Source: Metapseudomonas resinovorans DSM 21078 (GTDB lineage: Bacteria > Pseudomonadota > Gammaproteobacteria > Pseudomonadales > Pseudomonadaceae). From it: a DNA stretch of 64,000 nucleotides. The notes under the pieces are model-generated. The model saw nothing but the letters and a program-made list of their open reading frames with translations. It made no database searches and was not told the origin of the DNA. Numbering within the stretch: the first letter of the stretch is position 1; each line of letters starts with the position of its first letter. Shown one piece after another: positions 46,049 through 55,672 of this stretch. Both the position numbers and the translations under genes were made by a program. Where the stretch lies: positions 186,001 through 250,000 of the forward strand of contig NZ_KE384030.1 of NCBI RefSeq assembly GCF_000423545.1, given 5' to 3'.

Positions 46049-49000
46049 ATGGACATGAATCGTCGTCAGTTCTTCAAGGTCTGTGCCGTGGGCCTTGGAG
46101 GATCGAGCCTGGCGGCTCTGGGGGTAGCGCCCCCGGAAGCCTTCGCCGACCAGGTGCGCCATTTCAAACTGGCGCGTACTGTCGAGACGCGCAACACCTG
46201 CCCTTACTGCTCGGTCGGCTGCGGCCTGATCATGTACAGCCAGGGCGACGCGGCGAAAAACGTCGCGCAGAACATCATCCATATCGAAGGCGACGCGGAT
46301 CACCCGGTGAACCGTGGAACCCTCTGCCCGAAGGGCGCCGGTCTGCTGGATTTCGTCCACAGCCCCAACCGCCTCAAGTACCCGGAGATTCGCGAGCCCG
46401 GCTCCAGCGAGTGGAAGCGCATCGAGTGGGATGACGCCCTCGATCGCATCGCCACGCTGATGAAGGCCGACCGCGACGCCAACTTCGTCGAGAAGAACGA
46501 CCAGGGCCAGACGGTGAACCGCTGGCTGACCACGGGCTTCCTCGCGGCGTCGGCGTCCTCCAACGAGGCCGGCTACATCACCCACAAGGTGGTGCGTTCC
46601 CTTGGCATGCTGGGGTTCGATAACCAAGCGCGTGTCTGACATGGCCCGACGGTGGCAGGTCTTGCCCCGACGTTTGGCCGTGGAGCCATGACGAACCACT
46701 GGACCGACATCAAGAATGCCGATCTGGTGCTGATCATGGGCGGCAACGCCGCCGAAGCCCACCCTTGTGGATTCAAGTGGGTCACCGAAGCCAAGGCGCA
46801 CAATAACGCCCGGCTGATCGTGGTCGATCCGCGCTTCACCCGTTCGGCATCCGTCGCCGATTACTACGCGCCGATCCGCACTGGCACCGATATCGCCTTC
46901 CTCGGCGGTCTGATCAACCACCTGATCACGCAGGACAAGATCCAGCACGAGTACGTGCGCAACTACACCGACGCACCTTTCATCGTGAACGACGGCTTCA
47001 CCTTCCAGGACGGCCTGTTCAGCGGTTACGACGAGGCCAAGCGCGCCTATCCCGACAAGTCCAGCTGGAGCTATGCCAAGGGCGAAGACGGCTACGTGCT
47101 GTCCGACATGACCCTGCAGGACCCGCGCTGCGTGTTCCAGTTGATGAAGCAGCACTACAGCCGCTACACGCCGGACCTGGTGAGCAGCATCTGCGGCACG
47201 CCGAAGGAACAACTGGAAAAGGTCTGGAGCCAGATTGCGGAGACCTCCGACCCGCGCAAGACCATGACCATCATGTATGCCCTGGGCTGGACCCAGCACT
47301 CGGTGGGCTCGCAGATGATTCGCACCGGCGCCATGGTGCAGCTCCTGCTGGGCAATATCGGCATGCCCGGCGGTGGCATGAACGCCCTGCGCGGCCACTC
47401 CAACATCCAGGGCCTGACCGACCTCGGCCTGCTCTCCAACTCCCTGCCGGGCTACCTGACCCTGCCGGCCGATGCCGAGCAGGACTACGCCGCGTACATC
47501 GACAAACGCGCGGCCAAGCCGGTGCGGCCGGGGCAGATGTCCTACTGGCAGAACTACGGCAAGTTCCACGTCAGCCTGATGAAGTCCTGGTTCGGCAAGT
47601 CGGCCACTGCCGAGAACAACTGGTGCTACGACTGGTTGCCCAAGCTCGATGTACCGGCCTATGACGTGTTGCGTTACTTCGACCTGATGCACCAGGGCAA
47701 GGTGAACGGCTATTTCTGCCAGGGCTTCAACCCCATTGGCTCCTTCCCCAACAAGGCCAAGGTCACTGAAAGCCTCAGCAAGCTGAAGTACCTGGTGGTC
47801 ATGGACCCGCTGGCCACCGAAACCTCCGAGTTCTGGCGCAATGCCGGCGAGTTCAACGACGTCGACAGCGCCAGCATCCAGACCACGGTATTCCGCCTGC
47901 CCACCACCTGCTTCGCAGAGGAAGACGGCTCCCTGGTCAACAGCGGGCGCTGGCTGCAATGGCACTGGAAGGGCGCCGAACCACCGGGGCAGGCACGTAC
48001 CGACATCGCCATCATGGGCGGCCTGTTGCATCGCCTGCGCGCGGCCTACACGAAAGACGGCGGCGCCTTCCCCGACCCGATCCTGGGGCTTGACTGGAAT
48101 TACCTGCGTCCGGATGAACCAGGGCCGGATGAGATCGCCCGCGAGTTCAACGGCAAGGCCCTGGCCGACCTCACCGACCCGGCCACCGGCGCGGTGCTGC
48201 TGAAGGCTGGCGAACAAGTGCCGGGCTTCGCCGTACTGCGCGACGATGGCAGTACCGCCAGTGGCTGCTGGATCTTCGCCGGCTGCTGGACCGCCGCCGG
48301 CAATCAGATGGCTCGCCGCGACAATGCCGACCCCTACGCCATGGGCCAGACCCTCGGCTGGGCCTGGGCCTGGCCGGCGAACCGGCGCATCCTCTACAAC
48401 CGCGCCTCGGCCGATCCCTCCGGCAAACCGTGGAACCCGGAGAAGAAACGCCTGGTGTGGTGGAACGGCAAGGCCTGGACCGGCACCGATGTGCCGGACT
48501 ACAAGGCTGACGTCGCGCCGGAAGCGGGCATGAGCCCGTTCATCATGAACCCCGAAGGCGTGGCGCGTTTCTTCGCCCTCGACAAGATGAACGAAGGCCC
48601 GTTCCCCGAGCACTACGAACCCTTCGAGACCCCCATCGGGCGCAACCCCTTGCACCCGGAACACGCCAAGGTCACCAGCAACCCGGCCGCGCGGGTGTTC
48701 AAGGGCGACTGGGAAGCGTTCGGCAAGGCGGCCGACTTCCCCATCGCCGCCACCACCTACCGCCTCACCGAGCACTTCCACTTCTGGACCAAGCACTGCC
48801 GGCTGAACGCGATCACCCAGCCCGAGCAGTTCGTCGAGATCAGCGAAGTGCTGGCCAAGGAACTGGGCATCGCGGCGGGTGATCGGGTCAAGGTCTCCTC
48901 CAACCGCGGCTTCATCAAGGCTGTGGCAGTGGTGACCAAACGCCTGAAACCGCTGACCGTGGACGGCAAGACCGTGCACCAGGTCGGCATTCCGCTGCAC

Positions 49001-49123
49001 TGGGGCTTCTCCGGTGTGGCGCGCCCCGGCTACATCACCAATACGCTTACTCCCTTCGTCGGCGACGGCAATACGCAGACGCCGGAGTTCAAGTCGTTCC
49101 TGGTGAAAGTGGAAAAGGCATGA
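46049..49123 (+). CDS. fdnG: Selenocysteine-containing formate dehydrogenase catalytic subunit FdnG
   Basis: Periplasmic molybdopterin subunit of respiratory formate dehydrogenase, oxidising formate to CO2. 1024 residues including selenocysteine 197, encoded by in-frame TGA at 46637-46639; the codons around it read ARV-Sec-HGPTVAGLAPTFGRG, the family active site. Start at 46049 (MDMNRRQFFKVCAVG) gives the Tat signal RRQFFK and has GAGGGA upstream; an ATG at 46034 lacks a ribosome site. A [4Fe-4S] cluster motif CPYCSVGCGLIMY precedes the Sec. Gene finders that stop at TGA will split it at 46639. First gene of fdnGHI-fdhE-selAB. Confidence 0.97.
46637..46672 (+). promoter_or_regulatory. Bacterial SECIS element of fdnG
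   Basis: The TGA Sec codon is followed 14 bases later by a hairpin whose apical stem GGCA/TGCC (46654-46657 and 46663-46666) holds the loop GGTCT. The E. coli fdhF and fdnG SECIS carry the same AGGUCU apical sequence. SelB, encoded downstream in this window, should bind it. Confidence 0.88.
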
Positions 49124-49134
49124 GGAGCTGAGCC

Positions 49135-50040
49135 ATGGCATCACAAGACATCATCGCCCGCTCCGCCACCACCACGCCCATGCCATCCGTGCGCCAGATG
49201 GACGAGGTGGCCAAGCTCATCGACGTCTCCAAGTGCATCGGCTGCAAGGCCTGCCAGGTGGCGTGCTCGGAATGGAACGACCTGCGTGACGAGGTCGGCC
49301 AGAACCACGGCACCTACGACAACCCGGCAGACCTCACGGCCAACACCTGGACCCTGATGCGCTTCACCGAGCATGAGACCGAGGCCGGCAACCTGGAGTG
49401 GCTGATCCGCAAGGACGGCTGCATGCACTGCGACGAACCGGGCTGCCTAGCGGCCTGCCCGAGCCCCGGCGCCATCGTGAAATACGCCAACGGCATCGTC
49501 GACTTCAACCAGGACAAATGCATCGGCTGCGGCTACTGCATCACCGGCTGCCCGTTCGATATCCCGCGCATCTCGCAGAAGGACCACAAAGCCTACAAGT
49601 GCACCCTGTGTTCCGACCGCGTGTCCGTGGGGCTGGAGCCGGCCTGCGTGAAAACCTGCCCGACTGGCGCCATCGTCTTCGGCACCAAGGAAGACATGAA
49701 GGAACACGCCGCCGAGCGCATCGTCGACCTGAAATCACGCGGCTTCGAGAACGCTGGACTCTACGACCCGGCGGGTGTCGGCGGCACCCACGTCATGTAC
49801 GTGCTGCACCACGCCGACAAGCCCTCGCTCTACGCCGGCCTGCCGGACGAGCCCGCCATCAGCCCCATGGTCAGCCTGTGGAAAGGCGTCACCAAACCCC
49901 TGGGCCTGCTGGCCATGGGCGTGGTGGCGCTGTTCGGCTTCTTCCACTACGTACGGGTCGGCCCGAACAAAGTGGACGAAGACGAAGCGCCACGTGGCGA
50001 TACGACGGTACACAAGGTCGACCCGAAATCGCCGAGCTGA
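49135..50040 (+). CDS. fdnH: Formate dehydrogenase iron-sulfur subunit FdnH
   Basis: Beta subunit carrying electrons from FdnG to the cytochrome. 301 residues. Four ferredoxin-type cysteine clusters are visible: [38 protein letters not shown] and [22 protein letters not shown]-terminal helix ([19 protein letters not shown]) anchors it in the membrane as in E. coli FdnH. Starts 11 bp after fdnG. Confidence 0.97.
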   Translation: MASQDIIARSATTTPMPSVRQMDEVAKLIDVSKCIGCKACQVACSEWNDLRDEVGQNHGTYDNPADLTANTWTLMRFTEHETEAGNLEWLIRKDGCMHCDEPGCLAACPSPGAIVKYANGIVDFNQDKCIGCGYCITGCPFDIPRISQKDHKAYKCTLCSDRVSVGLEPACVKTCPTGAIVFGTKEDMKEHAAERIVDLKSRGFENAGLYDPAGVGGTHVMYVLHHADKPSLYAGLPDEPAISPMVSLWKGVTKPLGLLAMGVVALFGFFHYVRVGPNKVDEDEAPRGDTTVHKVDPKSPS

Positions 50041-50046
50041 GATAAA

Positions 50047-50083
50047 CGCCCCCTCTCCCTCTGGGAGAGGGCCGGGGTGAGGG
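50047..50083. repeat. GGGAGAGG-stem repeat between fdnH and fdnI
   Basis: CCCTCTCCC and GGGAGAGGG flank TCT, followed by CCGGGGTGAGGG. It is the same dispersed repeat as at 766-812. It lies inside the operon, in the 69-bp fdnH-fdnI gap, where the hairpin could stabilise the upstream fdnGH message. Confidence 0.8.
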
Positions 50084-50109
50084 AACTTCACCCTGACCAG
50101 GAGCTGGAC

Positions 50110-50739
50110 ATGAACAAAGACATCGAACGCTACACCCCCTCCGAGCGCAGCAACCACTGGGCGGTGGCCATCCTCTTCATCCTCGCCGGGCTTTCCGGCC
50201 TGGCACTGTTCCATCCCGCCCTGTTCTGGCTGACCAGCTTCTTCGGCGGCGGGCCCTGGACGCGCATCCTGCACCCGTTCCTCGGCGTGGCCATGTTCCT
50301 CTTCTTCATCTGGTTGGCCCTGCGTTTCGCCCACCACAACCGCTGGGAAAAGTCCGATAGCCAATGGCTCAAACAGTGGAAGGACGTGGTGAATAACCGC
50401 GAGGACAAGCTGCCCGAAGTCGGACGCTACAACGCCGGCCAGAAGCTGCTGTTCTGGGTGCTGCTGCTCAGCATGCTGGTGCTGCTGGCCACAGGCGTGG
50501 TGATCTGGCGGCAGTACTTCAGCCACCTGTTCGGCATCGACATCATCCGTCTCGCCGCGCTGCTGCACGCCTTCGCCGCCTGGGTGCTGATCCTCAGCAT
50601 CATCGTCCACATCTACGCCGGCATCTGGATCAAGGGCTCCATCAGCGCCATGCTCCACGGCTGGGTCAGCAAGGGCTGGGCCCGCAAACACCACGGCGCT
50701 TGGTACAAGCAAGTCAGCAAGGAGGAGGGCAAGCGCTGA
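50110..50739 (+). CDS. fdnI: Formate dehydrogenase cytochrome b556 subunit FdnI
   Basis: Gamma subunit, the membrane di-heme cytochrome that reduces quinone. 209 residues from ATG 50110 (MNKDIERYTPSERSNHWAVA), where the first His ligand lies in SNHWAV. Four helices: AVAILFILAGLSGLALFHPA, ILHPFLGVAMFLFFIWLALR, LLFWVLLLSMLVLLATGVVI and LLHAFAAWVLILSIIVHIYA, the last holding the heme/quinone histidines. AGGAG precedes the start. Confidence 0.96.
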   Translation: MNKDIERYTPSERSNHWAVAILFILAGLSGLALFHPALFWLTSFFGGGPWTRILHPFLGVAMFLFFIWLALRFAHHNRWEKSDSQWLKQWKDVVNNREDKLPEVGRYNAGQKLLFWVLLLSMLVLLATGVVIWRQYFSHLFGIDIIRLAALLHAFAAWVLILSIIVHIYAGIWIKGSISAMLHGWVSKGWARKHHGAWYKQVSKEEGKR

Positions 50740-51079
50740 ACCCGATGCCTGTGTTTTTTCTGTATGGGCTCAGCCCCGCTCTGAGGCCGGCAAGAGGCAC
50801 GGCCGTAGGATGGCGTAGAGCGAAGCGAAACCCATCAAATAAGCGCTGTGGGAGCGAATTCATTCGCGAAGGGTTCGTAGCCAGTAGCCCGGACGAAATC
50901 CGGGGAGTGTTCAACGCCGCTCCCGGATTTCATCCGGGCTACGATTTGCCAGTTCGCAATTGGATGGCGCGGGCGGCGTTCCGCTAGAGCGAAGCGAAAC
51001 CCATCAAATAGGCGCAAACGGCGGGTATCGCGTTGCTCCACCCACCCTACACACAGCCAATCCACTGAAGGAGTCCTGC
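50740..51079. repeat. Repeat-filled gap between fdnI and fdhE
   Basis: The 340-bp gap has no gene. It contains two AGAGCGAAGCGAAACCCATC repeats (near 50818 and 50990), a GCGAATTCATTCGC palindrome (50855) and a long inverted repeat at 50884-50942 with arms GTAGCCCGG...CCGGG/CCCGG...CCGGGCTAC. Such structures may separate fdnGHI expression from that of fdhE-selAB. Confidence 0.75.
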
Positions 51080-52009
51080 GTGGCAGGCCAGATACTCGAA
51101 CCCGGCCAGATCGAGGCCGCAGCCAACATCCCACCCTTCCTCCATGTACCCGGTCGTGACCTGTTCATGGTTCGCGCCGAGCGCCTGCGTCACCTTGCCG
51201 ATGGCCATCCGCTGGCCGGCTACCTGCTGCTGGTGGCTGATCTGTGCAAAGCCCAGCAACAGGTCCTCGACAACCCACCCGCGCTCCCCGGGCCAGCACC
51301 CGAGGCCGTTGCCCGTAGCCGCGAACACGGCATGCCGCCCATTGCCTTCGAAGCCCTGGTGCGCGCCGATGGCTGGCTGGCCGCCCTGGACGCGCTGCTG
51401 GTTCGCGTAGAGGCCATCACCAATCCCGCCGTTGCCGAAGCCGTTCAGCAACTCAAGAACGCCGACACCGCCCAGCGCAAGACCTGGGGCGTGGCGCTGC
51501 TCAGTGGCCAGTTCGACCTGCTGCCACCCGCCATTGCCCCCTTCGTTGGCGCCGCCCTGCAAGTCGCCTTCAGCCACTGGCTGCTGGCCCTGCCCAATGA
51601 CGTGATCGTGGAGAGCGAGGCCAAGGTCCTCTGCCCGGCCTGTGGCTCACCCCCGGTGGCCGGCATGGTTCGTCATCGCGGCAAGTACAACGGCCTGCGC
51701 TACCTCGCCTGCTCGCTGTGCTCCTGCGAGTGGCACTACGTGCGGCTGAAATGCAGCCACTGCCAGGAAAGCAAACACCTGGCCCATCTCTCGCTCGACC
51801 GCGACGGCGTGAAGGGCGAACGGGCGCCGATCCGCGCCGAGGCCTGCCCCAACTGCCAGGGCTACCTCAAACAGTGCTACCTGGAGTTCGACTCCGGTGC
51901 CGAAGCCCAGGCCGACGACCTGGCCAGCCTCGATCTCGACCTGCGCCTGAGCGAAGAGGGCTACCTGCGCCGCGCGCCCAACCTCCTGCTGGCCCCCGGA
52001 TCGGATTAA
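51080..52009 (+). CDS. fdhE: Formate dehydrogenase accessory protein FdhE
   Basis: Cytosolic maturation factor needed for active formate dehydrogenase. 309 residues from GTG 51080 (VAGQILEPGQIEAAANIPPF), with AAGGAG seven bases upstream; the ATG upstream at 50960 lies in repeat DNA. The family's paired CxxC iron/zinc sites are present: VLCPACGSPPV, YLACSLCSCEW, LKCSHCQES and EACPNCQGYLK. It sits between fdnI and selA. Confidence 0.95.
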   Translation: MAGQILEPGQIEAAANIPPFLHVPGRDLFMVRAERLRHLADGHPLAGYLLLVADLCKAQQQVLDNPPALPGPAPEAVARSREHGMPPIAFEALVRADGWLAALDALLVRVEAITNPAVAEAVQQLKNADTAQRKTWGVALLSGQFDLLPPAIAPFVGAALQVAFSHWLLALPNDVIVESEAKVLCPACGSPPVAGMVRHRGKYNGLRYLACSLCSCEWHYVRLKCSHCQESKHLAHLSLDRDGVKGERAPIRAEACPNCQGYLKQCYLEFDSGAEAQADDLASLDLDLRLSEEGYLRRAPNLLLAPGSD

Positions 52010-52058
52010 GCACCTAGACTCAACAACGGACCTGATTGCCCCACGCTAAGGAATGCCC

Positions 52059-53465
52059 ATGTCGGCCGCTCGCTTGCCCTCCGTCGACCGTCTTCTGCGC
52101 AGCCCGGCCTGCGCCCCCCTGCAACAGCGATACGGCCGCGAGGCGTTGCTCAAGACCCTGCGCGACCTGCTGGATGAACTGCGCGAACCCGCCCGCCAAG
52201 GTCAACTCGCTGCCATCGAACTGACCGACGCCGTGCTCGCCGGCCGTGCTGGTGAACGGCTCGCCGCCTGGCATTCCAGCCGGGTGCGGCGCGTGTTCAA
52301 CCTCACCGGCACCGTCCTGCACACCAACCTCGGCCGCGCCCTGTTGCCGGATGAAGCCATCGAAGCCATCACCCTCGCCGCACGCTACCCGCTCAACCTG
52401 GAATTCGACCTGGCCACTGGCAAACGCGGCGACCGCGACGACCTCATCACCGGGCTGATCCGTGAGCTCACCGGCGCCGAGGCGGTCACCGTGGTCAACA
52501 ACAACGCCGCGGCCGTGCTGCTCGCGCTGAACAGCCTGGGCGCACGCAAGGAAGGCGTGATCTCCCGGGGCGAACTGATCGAGATCGGCGGCGCGTTCCG
52601 CATCCCCGACATCATGGCCCGCGCCAGTGTGAAACTGGTGGAAGTGGGCACCACCAACCGCACCCACGCCAAGGACTACGAGGCCGCCATCGGCCCGCGC
52701 ACCGGCCTGCTCATGCGCGTGCACACCAGCAACTACAGCGTGCAGGGTTTCACCGCCAGCGTACCCACGGCAGAGCTGGCTGCCATCGCCCACGCCCACG
52801 GCCTGCCGCTTCTGGAAGACCTTGGCAGCGGCACCCTGGTCGACCTCACCCGCTGGGGCCTGCCCAAGGAACCCACCGTGCAGGAAGCCCTGCGCGACGG
52901 CGCCGATATCGTCACCTTCAGCGGCGACAAATTGCTCGGCGGCCCCCAGGCTGGCCTGATCCTCGGCAGCAAGGAACTGATCGGGCGGATCAAGAAAAAC
53001 CCGCTCAAACGCGCACTGCGCGTGGACAAGCTGACCCTCGCCGCCCTCGAAGCGGTGCTTGGGCTCTATCGCGACCCGGAGCGCCTTGCCGAACGCCTTA
53101 CCACCTTGCGCCTGCTCAGCCGCCCGCAGGCCGACATCCGCGCCCAGGCCGAACGCATCGCCCCGCTGGTGACCACCCAGCTCGGCAGCACCTGGCGGGT
53201 GAGCGTGGAGCCTGCCCTCGGCATGATCGGCAGCGGTGCCCAGCCCGTGGCGCGCCTGCCCAGCGCAGCCCTGTGCCTGCGTCCGCAGCAGCCCAAACGC
53301 CTGCGCGGCCGCGCGCTGCACCAACTCGAAGAGAGCCTGCGCACCCTGCCCATTCCCGTGATCGGCCGACTCGACGACGACGCCCTCTGGCTCGACCTGC
53401 GCCAGCTCGACGACGAACCGGCCTTCATCGCCCAACTGCCGCACCTGCAGGGGGGCGTTGAGTGA
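52059..53465 (+). CDS. selA: L-seryl-tRNA(Sec) selenium transferase SelA
   Basis: PLP enzyme that turns seryl-tRNA(Sec) into selenocysteinyl-tRNA. 468 residues. Start at 52059 ([15 protein letters not shown]), with AAGGA at correct spacing; the ATG at 52053 is too close to it. Conserved stretches: [33 protein letters not shown] and [18 protein letters not shown], whose Lys (near 291) binds PLP. It overlaps selB by four bases, so the two are translationally coupled. Confidence 0.97.
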   Translation: MSAARLPSVDRLLRSPACAPLQQRYGREALLKTLRDLLDELREPARQGQLAAIELTDAVLAGRAGERLAAWHSSRVRRVFNLTGTVLHTNLGRALLPDEAIEAITLAARYPLNLEFDLATGKRGDRDDLITGLIRELTGAEAVTVVNNNAAAVLLALNSLGARKEGVISRGELIEIGGAFRIPDIMARASVKLVEVGTTNRTHAKDYEAAIGPRTGLLMRVHTSNYSVQGFTASVPTAELAAIAHAHGLPLLEDLGSGTLVDLTRWGLPKEPTVQEALRDGADIVTFSGDKLLGGPQAGLILGSKELIGRIKKNPLKRALRVDKLTLAALEAVLGLYRDPERLAERLTTLRLLSRPQADIRAQAERIAPLVTTQLGSTWRVSVEPALGMIGSGAQPVARLPSAALCLRPQQPKRLRGRALHQLEESLRTLPIPVIGRLDDDALWLDLRQLDDEPAFIAQLPHLQGGVE

Positions 53466-55372
53466 TAGTCGGCACGGCGGGCCATATCGACCACGGCAAG
53501 ACCGCCCTCCTCAAAGCCCTCACCGGACTGGACGGCGACCGCCGCCCGGCCGAGCGTGAGCGCGGCATCACCATCGACCTCGGCTACCTGCACGCCGACC
53601 TGGGCGACGGCCAGCCCACCGCCTTCATCGACGTGCCCGGCCACGAGCGCTTCGTCCACAACATGCTGGCCGGCGCCTGCGGCATCGACCTGCTGCTGGT
53701 GGTCGCCGCCGACGACGGCGTGATGCCGCAGACCCGCGAACACCTCGCCATCGCCGAACTGCTCGGCATTCGCCGCGCCCTGGTGGCGCTGACCAAGATC
53801 GACCGGGTAGCACCCGAGCGCGTCGAACAGGCGCGCGCCGAAGTCGTCGCGCTGCTGGCGCCTGGTGCGCTGGCTGGGGCTGAACTCTTCCCTGTGGATA
53901 GTGTGAGCGGGAAGGGTGTCGACGCCTTGCGCAGCGCCTTGTTGGCCGAGGCGACCCTTACCGCTGGGCGCAGGGCTGACGGCCATTTCCGCCTGCCCAT
54001 CGACCGGGCCTTCAGCGTGTCCGGTGCGGGCGTGGTGGTCACCGGCACCGCCTTTGCCGGGCAGGTAAAAGTAGGCGACGAACTGGTGCTCAGCCCATCC
54101 GGCAGGACAGTGCGCGTACGCGGCCTGCACGCCCGCAACCAACAGGTAGACCAAGCCTGCGCCGGCCAGCGCGTGGCCCTGAACATCGCCGGCGAACGCC
54201 TGGCCCTGGAGCACCTGCATCGTGGCGACTGGCTGCTGGCGCCGCCCTTGCTGGCACCCAGCACCCGCCTGGACATCGACCTGCGCCTGCTCCCCGGCGA
54301 GCCCCACGACCTCGCCCACTGGACGCCTGTGCATATCCACCTCGGCGCCCAGGATGTCACCGGCCGTGTAGCCCTGCTGGAACACAACAGCCTTGCCCCC
54401 GGCCGGCGTACCTTCGCCCAGCTGCTGCTCAACGCGCCTGCACATGCGGTCCACGGCGACCGCCTGGTGCTGCGCGACCAGTCCGCCCAACGCACCCTTG
54501 GCGGTGGCCGCGTACTCGACCCCTTCGCGCCTGCCCGCAACCGTCGCACGCCCGAACGCCTGGCCGAACTTGAAGCCCTGCGCGGAGAGGGGCTGGAAGC
54601 CGCCCTGCCAGCCTTGCTGAGTACGGCCCACAACGGCCTCGACCCGCAACGGCTGGAACGCCAGTTCAACCGCCCCCGCACAGGCTGGGCGCTGCCCGAA
54701 GGCGCTGTGGAAATCCCCACCCGCCTCGGCCCGCGCCTCTTCGCACAACAACGCTGGCAGGCCCTGGCGCAACAATTGGTCGAAGGCCTCGCACACTTCC
54801 ACGCCGAGCTGCCCGACGAACTCGGCCCCGACCGCGACCGCCTGCGCCGCTACGCACTTTCCGAACTGGAACGCCCCATCTTCATCGCCTTGCTCGAACA
54901 CCACCTCGCCAGCGGCGCCGTGCAAGCCAGCGGCCCCTGGCTGCACCTGCCCGACCACCGCGTACAACTCAGCCCCGAGGACGAACTCCTGCGCCAACGC
55001 ATCTGGCCATTGCTGGAAGCAGGCGGCTTCGACCCACCCTGGGTCCGCGAACTCGCCCGCGAACTGACCGTGGAAGAGGGCGCCATGCGCCTGCTGGAAC
55101 GCAAACTCGCGCGCCTCGGCCAACTGCACCAGGTGGTAAAAGACCTGTTCTACCCGGATGCGACCATCCGCCAACTGGCTACACTGGCCCGGCAACTGCA
55201 GGATGAACACGGCAGCATCAAGGCCGCCCACTGGCGCGACCGCCTCGCCATCGGCCGCAAACGCAGCATCCAGCTACTGGAATACTTCGATCGCATCGGC
55301 TTCACCCGCCGCATCGGCGACCAACGCAAGATCAGGGAAGACTCAGCCTTGGCCCAAGCGCCTATGCCCTGA
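53462..55372 (+). CDS. selB: Selenocysteine-specific elongation factor SelB
   Basis: GTPase that delivers Sec-tRNA to ribosomes at UGA codons marked by a SECIS. 636 residues from GTG 53462 ([20 protein letters not shown]). GTPase motifs: [23 protein letters not shown] and TKID. EF-Tu-like domains 2 and 3 follow (to about 370), then the C-terminal winged-helix repeats that bind the SECIS hairpin (about 380-636). The stop is 11 bp before the selC fragment, showing that selAB-selC was once contiguous. Confidence 0.97.
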   Translation: MIVGTAGHIDHGKTALLKALTGLDGDRRPAERERGITIDLGYLHADLGDGQPTAFIDVPGHERFVHNMLAGACGIDLLLVVAADDGVMPQTREHLAIAELLGIRRALVALTKIDRVAPERVEQARAEVVALLAPGALAGAELFPVDSVSGKGVDALRSALLAEATLTAGRRADGHFRLPIDRAFSVSGAGVVVTGTAFAGQVKVGDELVLSPSGRTVRVRGLHARNQQVDQACAGQRVALNIAGERLALEHLHRGDWLLAPPLLAPSTRLDIDLRLLPGEPHDLAHWTPVHIHLGAQDVTGRVALLEHNSLAPGRRTFAQLLLNAPAHAVHGDRLVLRDQSAQRTLGGGRVLDPFAPARNRRTPERLAELEALRGEGLEAALPALLSTAHNGLDPQRLERQFNRPRTGWALPEGAVEIPTRLGPRLFAQQRWQALAQQLVEGLAHFHAELPDELGPDRDRLRRYALSELERPIFIALLEHHLASGAVQASGPWLHLPDHRVQLSPEDELLRQRIWPLLEAGGFDPPWVRELARELTVEEGAMRLLERKLARLGQLHQVVKDLFYPDATIRQLATLARQLQDEHGSIKAAHWRDRLAIGRKRSIQLLEYFDRIGFTRRIGDQRKIREDSALAQAPMP

Positions 55373-55382
55373 TCACAGATTT

Positions 55383-55426
55383 TGGAAGGCAAGCACGCCC
55401 GGTGGCGTGGCCGGGCTTCAAACCCG
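55383..55426 (+). other. Left attachment site: 5' fragment of selC (tRNA-Sec)
   Basis: From 55384 the first 43 bases of tRNA-Sec are present, ending in the 3' side of the anticodon stem (GGGCTTCAAACCCG). The sequence then diverges. It is identical over 44 bp to 63255-63298, where the intact selC stands. This is the original 5' half of selC, cut off by insertion of the island; I call it attL. Confidence 0.9.
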
Positions 55427-55460
55427 TTTCGGGGCTAATTCATTGATGGTTTATGACAGC

Positions 55461-55487
55461 AAAAAGCGGTCAATCTGCGGCTTTTTT
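55461..55487 (+). terminator. Terminator just inside the island
   Basis: AAAAAGC and GCTTTTT flank a 12-base loop and end in a run of six T. It would stop the selAB transcript about 90 bp after selB, so selC at 63256 cannot be read from the fdn-sel operon. The rest of 55427-55672 has no credible gene. Confidence 0.8.
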
Positions 55488-55526
55488 GATGCACCACTGG
55501 CTATTTCTGGACTTCCTTATCAAATT

Positions 55527-55548
55527 TTTTCGACTCTTTTTCGACACC
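55527..55548 (+). repeat. 22-bp TTTTCGAC-n-TTCGACACC repeat, left copy
   Basis: One of four related 22-bp sequences, here TTTTCGAC, TCTTT, TTCGACACC. It matches 63184-63205 at 19 of 22 positions in the same orientation. Other copies are at 61191-61212 and, inverted, at 63418-63439. The location near the island ends suggests recombinase arm-binding sites. Confidence 0.55.
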
Positions 55549-55672
55549 CTAAGAATCTATTGCATAGTGCTTCACGGTGAGGAAATCCAGTTCTTCTTAG
55601 AAAGGTCCTTGTAAACGCTTAGGTGTTCTGGCAAAAATGAAGGCGTTTTGACATCATTCAAGGGAGCTGATC

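Noticed and set aside
55446-55580. 44-codon frame just inside the left island end
   Set aside because: No ribosome site, and it crosses the terminator and the 22-bp repeat. It has no likeness to the tail peptides.
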